In this document: in pieces, positions 1 to 5,366 of the stretch | Layout of the letters: each line of letters begins with the position of its first letter | Position numbering within the stretch: position 1 is the stretch's first letter | From: JAIPFM01 sp964494325 | Lineage (GTDB): Bacteria > Planctomycetota > Phycisphaerae > Sedimentisphaerales > Anaerobacaceae | Direction: 5' to 3' | NCBI GenBank assembly: GCA_964494325.1 | Contig: CAZBTJ010000234.1 | Span: forward strand, 1-6,010 | Length of the DNA stretch: 6,010 nucleotides | Program-made: the position numbers and the translations under genes | The notes under the pieces: generated by a model | Told to the model about the DNA's origin: nothing | Databases searched by the model: none | Seen by the model: only the letters and a program-made list of their open reading frames with translations

Positions 1-83
1 CGTAACTGAAAGCTAACAAAAGGGCATGCAAAAGGGATTATAAAGAGGATACGTTCATTGGCTGCTCCGTCATCAAATGATCC

Positions 84-112
84 TTGTCAAGCCGAGCCGA
101 CAATCCTATGAT
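84..112 (+). promoter_or_regulatory. sigma70-like promoter for ftsK
   Basis: TTGTCA (84-89) and TATGAT (107-112) each match the -35 and -10 consensus at 5 of 6 bases and are separated by exactly 17 bp. Transcription would start near 119 and give a leader of about 40 nt before the ATG at 160. A short dyad, TTGTC (84-88) with GACAA (99-103), overlaps the -35 box. A second one, CAAATGAT (74-81) with ATCATTTG (127-134), brackets the promoter, and ATGATATCAT (122-131) is a perfect palindrome just downstream. These dyads could be operator sites, but that is inference. The 83 bp to the left hold no gene that I can see. Confidence 0.6.
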
Positions 113-146
113 AGCGACACGATGATATCATTTGTGTTGTCTTAGC

Positions 147-151
147 AGGAG
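147..151 (+). promoter_or_regulatory. ribosome binding site of ftsK
   Basis: AGGAG lies 8 nt before the ATG at 160, which supports that start over internal ATG codons such as the one at residue 28, just before the first membrane segment. Confidence 0.7.
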
Positions 152-159
152 CATACTCT

Positions 160-1980
160 ATGGGTTTTAAGAAAAAAACGGCCTCAAAAAAAACTCGTAA
201 ATCTGCGGGTAAAAAACCTCTCTTCAAACAGCCCCATTTCATGGGCGGAATCACCCTGCTGGTCTTCGGCCTGTGCCTCCTGATAGTGGCCTTCGCACCC
301 AACAGTGTGGGCTCCGCCGGGACATGGCTCTATGACCGCTTTTTATTCGCCTTGTTTGGCAAAGCAGCCGTATTGGCTGGCCTGTATTCTGTGGCCATGG
401 GCGCAGGCCTCCTCTTTATCAAACGCAAGATACTCTGCCTGACTGGCATTACCTGCCTGTGGCTGCCCCTCCTTGTGCTGGTCAATGCCTTGTTCACATC
501 AACCCCTGACGATCCCCTGGCCCCGGTGATCCATGGTGCGTACCTGGGACACCTGTTGGGATCTGGGATAGCAGGGTTCATTGGCACGGCCGGTTTGACC
601 CTGGTGTCGCTGGTCATTTTTATGTGCGGTGTGTTTCTTTTGACGCCATTTGTGCTCTGGATCAACCTGCTGGAGATGGCCAAAGACCGCAGGAAACAGA
701 GGAAGGCACGTACCAGCCAGAGGGCTTCAAAAATGGAACAGACTGCCTCAAAACCGCAAGATCTACGCCAGCCACCCCAAGAGTCGGCAAGCCCAACTAT
801 CGAGCCCCCCTCTCAATCGACACCCGAAACAGAAGACGAGACACCCATGGCCCAGCTCAACCTGGCCTTGTACAACAAAGAATTCATCAAGATTCCGACG
901 GGTCTTTTTGAAGAGCACACGGTCTTTGATCAATCCCTACCTGTGGGCACGCAAAAACAGGCCATTATTGATGCTTTTGCCTCGTTTGACCTGGCCCTCG
1001 ACATTGGTGATATCAAACGCGGTCCCTCTTTTGAGCAGTATGAACTCATCCTGGGCAAGGGCGTCAAGGTGGCTCAGATTCGCAGTCGAGCTGAAGATGT
1101 GTCTCTACAACTCAAATGTAAACTTCACCTGGGCAAAATGAAGGGCAACTCGTTGGTCGCAGAAGTCCCTGTTCAAGACAGACAGGTTGTACCCTATGGT
1201 TTTCTTTTGGAAGACACAGCCGACGACCACATGAATATCCCCGTGGCCGTGGGTGTGGACGCCTCTTTTGCCCCCTTCAGCGTGGACTTGACAGAACTCC
1301 CCCATCTGCTCATTGCTGGCACTACTGGCTCGGGAAAAAGCGTCTTTGTCAAGACCCTGATTGCCTCAATCCTCTACCACCTCACACCCAATGAGGCCCG
1401 CCTGGTATTGATCGATCCCAAGCGCGTGGAATTTGGTGTGTTTGCCTCGTCGCTGTTTTGTGCCTGTGACGTTATTACAGATTTTGAAGACGTGCCTCCC
1501 GTGTTTAATGCCTTGGTTGCAGAAATGGAAAATCGCTATCAATTGCTTGAGCAGGCCAGCGTCTCTGATCTATCTCAATACAATGCTTCGGTCGAATCGG
1601 AGAAGAAATTGCCCTACATTGTGGTCGTGGTGGATGAGTTTGCCGACCTGCTAATGCAAAATGGGGACGAGTTTGAACAACCGGCTATTAGACTGGCACA
1701 AAAGGCACGTGCCTGCGGCATTCATCTTGTTCTGGCCACACAGCGTCCTTCAGCCGACGTGATCAAAGGCCTGCTCAAGACCAATATCCCGGGGCGTATT
1801 GCCTTGAGCGTGTCGTCTAAAATCGATTCGAAGATCATCCTTGATATCACCGGCGCAGAGAATCTCACAGGTAAGGGCGATCTCATTTGTCTGTGCCCTG
1901 CCTTTAGAGATGGCATACGCCTTCAAGGAGCCTACATCAGCAATGATGAGATCAAGAAAATCATGGCCGCAAAATCTTGA
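160..1980 (+). CDS. ftsK: FtsK/SpoIIIE-type DNA translocase lacking the gamma domain
   Basis: This 606-residue protein is a membrane-anchored, ATP-driven double-stranded DNA pump of the kind that clears chromosome DNA from the closing septum. After a lysine-rich N-terminus come four hydrophobic segments (about 27-49, 62-87, 90-113 and 134-171), the FtsK 4TM anchor. A Pro/Gln/Ser/Glu-rich linker follows (about 175-230), then an alpha domain (about 240-340, with GVKVAQIRSRAEDVSLQL). The RecA-like motor carries Walker A GTTGSGKS (387-394), IDPKRVEF (418-425), Walker B IVVVVDEF (487-494) and TQRPS (527-531). The protein stops at YISNDEIKKIMAAKS, directly after the motor, so the winged-helix gamma domain that reads polar DNA motifs and contacts XerD in canonical FtsK is absent. 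At 606 residues it is shorter than usual family members (roughly 750-1300). No frameshift is apparent. The gamma domain could be encoded elsewhere or truly lost. The family is certain; the exact cellular role is less so. Confidence 0.95.
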   Translation: MGFKKKTASKKTRKSAGKKPLFKQPHFMGGITLLVFGLCLLIVAFAPNSVGSAGTWLYDRFLFALFGKAAVLAGLYSVAMGAGLLFIKRKILCLTGITCLWLPLLVLVNALFTSTPDDPLAPVIHGAYLGHLLGSGIAGFIGTAGLTLVSLVIFMCGVFLLTPFVLWINLLEMAKDRRKQRKARTSQRASKMEQTASKPQDLRQPPQESASPTIEPPSQSTPETEDETPMAQLNLALYNKEFIKIPTGLFEEHTVFDQSLPVGTQKQAIIDAFASFDLALDIGDIKRGPSFEQYELILGKGVKVAQIRSRAEDVSLQLKCKLHLGKMKGNSLVAEVPVQDRQVVPYGFLLEDTADDHMNIPVAVGVDASFAPFSVDLTELPHLLIAGTTGSGKSVFVKTLIASILYHLTPNEARLVLIDPKRVEFGVFASSLFCACDVITDFEDVPPVFNALVAEMENRYQLLEQASVSDLSQYNASVESEKKLPYIVVVVDEFADLLMQNGDEFEQPAIRLAQKARACGIHLVLATQRPSADVIKGLLKTNIPGRIALSVSSKIDSKIILDITGAENLTGKGDLICLCPAFRDGIRLQGAYISNDEIKKIMAAKS

Positions 1981-2015
1981 TAAAAAAAGAGAAAAGCCTT
2001 GGAGTTTGTCTAAAC

Positions 2016-2022
2016 GAAGGAG
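2016..2022 (+). promoter_or_regulatory. ribosome binding site that decides the beta-helix gene start
   Basis: GAAGGAG lies 8 nt before the ATG at 2031. The frame is also open back to a TTG at 1977 overlapping the ftsK stop, but that longer form would place 18 charged and polar residues before the signal peptide and has no comparable site. The ATG at 2031 is therefore preferred. Confidence 0.75.
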
Positions 2023-2030
2023 AGTGTCGT

Positions 2031-4088
2031 ATGTTTAGAGTTGTTTTATTCACGATGTACTTGGTCATGGTGTCATCCTCACTGGCTTCAACCACCGTCT
2101 ATGTCAACCCCCATGGTAATGATTTGCAGGCAGGCACTGAACAGGCCCCGCTAAGGACATTGGCCGGTGCCAGGGATCGAGTCCGGCGCTTGAAGCCTCT
2201 GTCCGGGCCAGTGACTGTCAGCTTTGCACCAGGGTCCTATCCCTTCACAAAACCAATTGTCTTTGAAACCCAGGACTCAGGCACATCTGCATATCCAATC
2301 CTGTACAAAGCAGACTCAGGAACCCATGTCCAATTCACGGGCGGCGTGACCATAGACCAGTGGAAACCTGTCACACAGACGTCTGTATTAAATCGACTTC
2401 TCCCCAAAGCGCGAACTCAGCTGCGTGTAGCAGACCTCAAGTCGCAGGGCATCACAGAATACGGTACATTGGCTGTGCGTGGCTTTGGCATGGGCAGCCC
2501 CCTGGCAGAAGGTGAATTGTTCTGCAATAATCAGCCCATGACCCTGTCACGCTGGCCCAATGACGGGTTTCGGGGCGCCACAAAAAAACACGATGACCTC
2601 CGAGTCGAGGTCGATACAAACAGACTCCAGCGATGGACAGAGGAAACCGACCCCTGGATTTTTGCCTACTGGCATCATGACTGGGCAGAGCTGTATGAAC
2701 CCATCGCCGGATTTGAGCCTGACCAGAATATCATTCGCAGAACCCCTGATGTCAAACCCAATTACGGCATAACCGCATCAAGGGCCCGCTGGTATGCGCT
2801 GAACCTGTTGAGTGAACTGGACCAGCCTGGTGAGTATTACCTTGACCGTCAGAAAGGGTGTTTATATTTCTGGCCTCCCAGTGACACAGGCAAGACTGTC
2901 TTGTCTCTATCATCAGGCATAATTCAGGCCCACAAACTGTCTCATGTAACATTCCAGGGCTTCACCATGGACGCCTGCAGAGGCACTGCCATCACGTTTC
3001 GGGAGGGCACAAAATGTGCTGTTGTGGGATGCACGATACGTAATGTGGGACACCGTGCCGTCTCAGTCACTGCCGGCAAGTCTCACGAAGTGTTCGGCTG
3101 TGATATCTATTACTGTGGAGAAGGTGGCATCTCCATGAGCGGCGGCGATCGCCCCACCCTGACACGGGCCGGGCACAATGCAGAAAACAATCACGTCCAT
3201 CATTACTCGCGTCGTGCACGCACCTATAAATCCGCCATTTCAGTGAGCGGCGTGGGCAATCGGATTGCCCACAATCTAATCCATGATGGGCCCCACATGG
3301 CCTTGTCATCAGGTGGCAATGATCATCTTGTGGAATACAATGAAATTCACAATGTGGTGTACGAAAGCGGTGATGCCGGCGCTTTTTATGTGGGACGCGA
3401 CTGGACCCAACGCGGCAATGTGATTCAACATAATTATTTTCACCAGATCGTGGGAGGCACTGGCTATGGCGGCATGACCATCTATCTGGACGATCAACAC
3501 TGCGGCTACCGCATACACGGCAACCTGTTTGAGCGATGCTCCCAGACCATCTTCATCGGTGGCGGCGACGACAATATTGTCACGAATAACGTGTTTCTTA
3601 ACTGCTGGCGTTCGGCGCATGTCGACAATCGTGGCATAGGCTGGCAGAAGAAGGCCACAGATGATCCCAACGGAACCTTACGCACCCGACTCCGCGCCAT
3701 GCCCTATCAAAACGAACTCTGGAGCAAACGATACCCTAATTTGCCCAAGATTCTGGACGACCAGCCTAACCTCCCCAAACGCAATGTGTTCAGATCCAAT
3801 ATCAGTGCAGGTGGCCTTTGGGACCATATTTCTGAGAATATACGCCAATATCAAACCATGGAACAAAACCTGGCGTTTGACAAAGACAGTGCATGGATTG
3901 ACATAAAACGAGATGCCACTGGCCATCCAGTGCAACTGACCTTCAAAGATCCTGACGCTGTGTCGGCCAGTGGATATCAACCACTGACTCTGAAAAAGAT
4001 GGGGCTGTATCAAGATGCACGCAGAGCCTCCTGGCCCGTGTCTCATGAAGTCCGTATCGTGGCACTGCCCGGCATACCCAAGCCATAA
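2031..4088 (+). CDS. secreted right-handed parallel beta-helix protein, GH141-like
   Basis: The 685-residue product begins with a signal peptide (about 1-19, MFRVVLFTMYLVMVSSSLA), so it is exported. Residues 22-53 (TVYVNPHGND...GTEQAPLRTLAGARDRVRRL) are the usual opening of secreted pectate-lyase-like beta-helix proteins. GELFCNNQPMTLSRWPNDGF (161-180) and DPWIFAYWHHDW (207-218) resemble the segment before the helix in GH141-type glycosidases. From about 300 to 535 there are repeated coils with N-x-I/V-x-x-N ladders (NRIAHNLIHD, EYNEIHNV, NVIQHNYFHQI, DNIVTNNVFLNC). Acidic residues in ESGDAGAFYVGRDW (445-458) and IYLDD (484-488) are plausible active-site candidates by position only. The likely role is hydrolysis or binding of a complex plant or algal glycan outside the cytoplasm. 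The beta-helix fold is confident; the GH141 assignment is from memory of the family and moderate. It starts 50 bp after ftsK and may be cotranscribed. Confidence 0.85.
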   Translation: MFRVVLFTMYLVMVSSSLASTTVYVNPHGNDLQAGTEQAPLRTLAGARDRVRRLKPLSGPVTVSFAPGSYPFTKPIVFETQDSGTSAYPILYKADSGTHVQFTGGVTIDQWKPVTQTSVLNRLLPKARTQLRVADLKSQGITEYGTLAVRGFGMGSPLAEGELFCNNQPMTLSRWPNDGFRGATKKHDDLRVEVDTNRLQRWTEETDPWIFAYWHHDWAELYEPIAGFEPDQNIIRRTPDVKPNYGITASRARWYALNLLSELDQPGEYYLDRQKGCLYFWPPSDTGKTVLSLSSGIIQAHKLSHVTFQGFTMDACRGTAITFREGTKCAVVGCTIRNVGHRAVSVTAGKSHEVFGCDIYYCGEGGISMSGGDRPTLTRAGHNAENNHVHHYSRRARTYKSAISVSGVGNRIAHNLIHDGPHMALSSGGNDHLVEYNEIHNVVYESGDAGAFYVGRDWTQRGNVIQHNYFHQIVGGTGYGGMTIYLDDQHCGYRIHGNLFERCSQTIFIGGGDDNIVTNNVFLNCWRSAHVDNRGIGWQKKATDDPNGTLRTRLRAMPYQNELWSKRYPNLPKILDDQPNLPKRNVFRSNISAGGLWDHISENIRQYQTMEQNLAFDKDSAWIDIKRDATGHPVQLTFKDPDAVSASGYQPLTLKKMGLYQDARRASWPVSHEVRIVALPGIPKP

Positions 4089-4119
4089 CTATTCGGTTGG
4101 AAGGACTGTTTTTAAAGAG

Positions 4120-4199
4120 TTCAAGCTACGCTTGAAAAGAGTTTAATCTCTACCATGGAGTCCATGGTCAAACAAAACCCAATTCGCTGGCACAGCGAA
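4120..4199. repeat. three evenly spaced 17-bp hairpins
   Basis: Three perfect inverted repeats follow each other, each with a 7-bp stem and a 3-nt loop: TTCAAGC-TAC-GCTTGAA (4120-4136), ACCATGG-AGT-CCATGGT (4152-4168) and TTCGCTG-GCA-CAGCGAA (4183-4199). Their starts are 32 and 31 bp apart. The stem sequences are unrelated, so it is the shape and spacing that recur. They begin 31 bp after the beta-helix stop codon and could act as a 3' mRNA stabiliser or a loose terminator. None is followed by a T tract. Confidence 0.8.
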
Positions 4200-4200
4200 G

Positions 4201-4230
4201 ATCTGTGTTTATCTGGGCTATTATCTGTGG
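4201..4230. repeat. imperfect tandem ATCTGTG word array
   Basis: The word ATCTGTG or a close variant occurs at 4201 (ATCTGTGTTT), 4211 (ATCTGGGCTA) and 4223 (ATCTGTGG), with spacings of 10 and 12 bp. It directly abuts the third hairpin. CAAAAA-ATGG-TTTTTG (4231-4246), a 6-bp stem with a 4-nt loop, follows immediately. Confidence 0.6.
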
Positions 4231-4267
4231 CAAAAAATGGTTTTTGGTTCTTCGTTGTTCGTTGTTG

Positions 4268-4314
4268 TCGCTTCGCGGCCAGTCAAATAGATGCCTCAAT
4301 CCTTCGGCATGACA
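4268..4314 (+). repeat. 47-bp dispersed repeat, copy A
   Basis: This begins TCGCTTCGCGGCC, runs through AAATAGA and ends CTTCGGCATGACA. It aligns with copy B at 4454-4501 with one extra base in B. The last 31 bp of each (4284-4314 and 4471-4501) match at 25 of 31 positions. The CGC-TTC-GCG mini-hairpin near its start becomes CAC-TTC-GTG in copy B, so both bases of the closing pair are replaced and pairing is kept. Confidence 0.65.
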
Positions 4315-4356
4315 GGTCACATTGAGTACCGTTTCTGCTGGCTTGACGGTGTTTTG

Positions 4357-4386
4357 ATTCGTGAAAATTTGTGAGGATTCGTGGAC
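4357..4386 (+). repeat. three tandem 10-bp ATTYGTG units
   Basis: ATTCGTGAAA (4357-4366), ATTTGTGAGG (4367-4376) and ATTCGTGGAC (4377-4386) follow without gaps. The related word ATTCGCGG occurs shortly after at 4397. A second, 9-9-10 bp version of this array lies at 4851-4878. Confidence 0.7.
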
Positions 4387-4396
4387 AGAAACAATT

Positions 4397-4424
4397 ATTC
4401 GCGGTTGAGCAATGTTTTAGCTTT
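4397..4424 (+). repeat. 28-bp direct repeat, copy A
   Basis: The sequence starts ATTCGCGGTTGAGC and ends TTTTAGCTTT. It matches 4869-4896 at 27 of 28 bases (the G in GAGC is A in the other copy). Both copies follow the ATTCGTG tandem words, so the array and the 28-mer travel as one module. Confidence 0.85.
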
Positions 4425-4453
4425 CAGCGGTCAGCTCTCAGATTTTTTTTGAA

Positions 4454-4501
4454 TCACTTCGTGGACTGGTTAAATAGACCCCTCAGTTCTTCGGCGTGAC
4501 A
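4454..4501 (+). repeat. 48-bp dispersed repeat, copy B
   Basis: This is the partner of 4268-4314. It starts TCACTTCGTGGAC and ends CTTCGGCGTGACA. The two copies lie 186 bp apart in the same orientation and flank the first ATTCGTG/28-mer module. Confidence 0.65.
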
Positions 4502-4532
4502 AAGTCGGCGCGTGGGTTTGTTCAGGTAGCGA

Positions 4533-4850
4533 TCACAGGCGCGAGCCCATAAAGATAGAAACTTCCAGCTGATTATGGTCCAAACCTTGAAGGCTCATCC
4601 ATTTCCCAAGCCAAGCCATCATTAAGGCCGAGCCTGGCTCCATATGGGAAACTTGTTTGCCTAAGTGGTGACAGATGTAGGATTCCCACAAAGTGGTACA
4701 CACGCAACGTGTTTTGACGGCAATGTACGAGTAAAGCAGGAAGTCACGCATCGGCTCCATGCCCTTCAAACCTTCCTGTCTAAACCCCACCATTCGAAGA
4801 CAATGTGCCCCCAGCGAATAAGCAGGATCACCCGAACCCAGCGCCAGCCA
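4533..4850 (-). pseudogene. coding-like remnant of unknown family
   Basis: On the minus strand 105 codons are open from TGG at 4850 to a TGA at 4533; the frame stays open a little further up, but that part is repeat sequence. The peptide reads like a real globular protein: WLALGSGDPAYSLGAHCLRM, then FRQEGLKGMEPMRDFLLYSY, and later LGKQVSHMEPGSALMMAWLG. I do not recognise the family. No good Shine-Dalgarno site precedes an ATG. The 5' side is cut by the ATTCGTG/28-mer module, and one copy of the 50-bp repeat (4666-4715) sits inside the frame and contributes about 17 residues without breaking it. The likeliest reading is the C-terminal piece of a decayed gene invaded by repeats. A chance open frame cannot be excluded. 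Confidence 0.35.
4666..4715 (+). repeat. 50-bp direct repeat, copy A
   Basis: Starting TGGTGACAG and ending CAACGTGTTTT, this matches 5312-5361 at 44 of 50 positions with no gaps. It contains two small dyads, CCAC-AAA-GTGG and ACACG-CAA-CGTGT. Both remain paired in the other copy, where the bases that differ fall in the loop or lengthen the stem. Confidence 0.85.
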
Positions 4851-4878
4851 ATTAGTGAAATTCGTATAATTCGCGGTT
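4851..4878 (+). repeat. second ATTCGTG-type tandem array
   Basis: ATTAGTGAA (4851-4859), ATTCGTATA (4860-4868) and ATTCGCGGTT (4869-4878) form a degenerate version of the 4357-4386 array, running straight into the second 28-mer. Confidence 0.55.
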
Positions 4879-4896
4879 AAGCAATGTTTTAGCTTT
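4869..4896 (+). repeat. 28-bp direct repeat, copy B
   Basis: This is the partner of 4397-4424 with a single difference (GTTAAGC in place of GTTGAGC). The two copies are 472 bp apart and enclose the unknown coding-like remnant, so recombination or insertion between them could have delimited it. Confidence 0.85.
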
Positions 4897-5034
4897 TCGT
4901 TATATGCATCAATTCACTCTTTGTAATTCCATAATCAACCGTTTGTCCAATCGTATGGTTTTGTATCTCACCGTTACTTATTGGCTTCAGTCTTCGTGTT
5001 GCTACGCCTGGACAAGTGGGCTGCTACCGCCCCG

Positions 5035-5227
5035 GCGCTCAGCCGGGACACATCACGCTCATTCTTCGCTTAATGATGCGTCCCATCCCACAGCCTAGTT
5101 GAAGGGTTGAAATGCAAACCGTTCTACCGGTCAAAAGGTTCATGTTGCTTACCGTTCTACCAGTAGAACGGATGGGACGTTTCGCTGAGGGAGGCTAAGC
5201 GACCGCCGATGCGTCCCGGCTGAATGC
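5035..5227. repeat. nested imperfect inverted repeat (paired-REP or MITE-like)
   Basis: Two arms of 54-58 bp face each other across 81 bp. Collinear pairing segments are 5039-5054 with 5208-5223 (16 bp, one mismatch, core GCCGGGAC/GTCCCGGC), 5066-5072 with 5196-5202 (TCGCTTA/TAAGCGA) and 5079-5088 with 5170-5179 (CGTCCCATCC/GGATGGGACG, perfect). Each arm can also fold on itself: GGGACACATCA (5045-5055) with TGATGCGTCCC (5074-5084) on the left, and GGGAC (5174-5178) with GTCCC (5213-5217) around TCGCT/AGCGA on the right. Hairpin units in inverted pairs resemble the BIME arrangement of REP elements; a small MITE-like element or a structured RNA would look similar. No transposase is present. Confidence 0.75.
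5118..5171. repeat. ACCGTTCTACCRGT direct repeats and palindrome
   Basis: Inside the loop of the large inverted repeat, ACCGTTCTACCGGT (5118-5131) recurs as ACCGTTCTACCAGT (5151-5164), 33 bp later. The second copy runs into a palindrome, CCGTTCTAC-CA-GTAGAACGG (5152-5171), a 9-bp stem with a 2-nt loop. Confidence 0.75.
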
Positions 5228-5269
5228 TTAGGCGAAGGCAGCGGTTTGCCGAAAGGAACGGTTAGCAAC
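5144..5269. repeat. inverted pair GTTGCTTACCGTTC / GAACGGTTAGCAAC
   Basis: Positions 5144-5157 and 5256-5269 are inverted copies matching at 13 of 14 bases. GCAAACCG (5114-5121) is likewise mirrored as CGGTTTGC (5242-5249). These pairings cross the right arm of the large inverted repeat, so alternative folds compete. Confidence 0.6.
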
Positions 5270-5311
5270 CAGAATCGAAATCAAAGAACAAACGTAATTA
5301 AAACGATCTAA

Positions 5312-5361
5312 TGGTGACAGCCGAAGGACTCCCACGAAGTGGTACACACGCAGCGTGTTTT
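5312..5361 (+). repeat. 50-bp direct repeat, copy B
   Basis: This is the partner of 4666-4715. Its dyads are CCAC-GAA-GTGG and ACACGC-A-GCGTGT. It ends 5 bp from the stop codon of the thioesterase remnant on the other strand, so it may also serve as a 3' end hairpin for that gene. Confidence 0.85.
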
Positions 5362-5366
5362 TGGGC

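Larger units (their letters stand above)
4089..5366. other. repeat-rich convergent intergenic region without an intact gene
   Basis: This stretch of about 1.28 kb lies between the plus-strand beta-helix gene and the minus-strand thioesterase remnant. It has no convincing full-length gene, no tRNA or rRNA, and no classic intrinsic terminator (stem followed by a T run) after position 4088. It is made of short hairpins, 9-10 bp tandem words, dispersed repeat pairs and a large nested inverted repeat, each listed separately, plus one coding-like remnant. Apart from the repeats, 4897-5030 and 5271-5311 show nothing I can name. Confidence 0.8.

Noticed and set aside
330..683. Antisense open frame inside ftsK
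   Set aside because: It is a shadow of the strongly supported plus-strand gene, with an arginine- and proline-rich peptide and no motifs.
1977..2030. Start of the beta-helix gene at the TTG overlapping the ftsK stop
   Set aside because: It would bury the signal peptide behind 18 residues and lacks a good ribosome site, whereas the ATG at 2031 has both.
4089..4150. Intrinsic terminator after the beta-helix gene
   Set aside because: The stem at 4120-4136 is AT-rich and followed by AAGAGTTT instead of a T run, so it was described only as a hairpin.
4120..4199. CRISPR-like regular array of short palindromes
   Set aside because: The spacing is regular, but the three palindromes have different sequences, so there is no repeated unit and no cas gene.
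4904..5098. Plus-strand open frame of 64 codons
   Set aside because: No ribosome site, a low-complexity-like peptide, and it runs through the left arm of the inverted repeat.
5035..5227. Known structured RNAs (RNase P, tmRNA, group II intron domain V)
   Set aside because: None of the signature cores of these RNAs was found on either strand.
4397..5270. Integron attC site
   Set aside because: GTTGAGC and GTTAAGC fit the GTTRRRY core, but no matching RYYYAAC partner with attC spacing was found, and there is no integrase.
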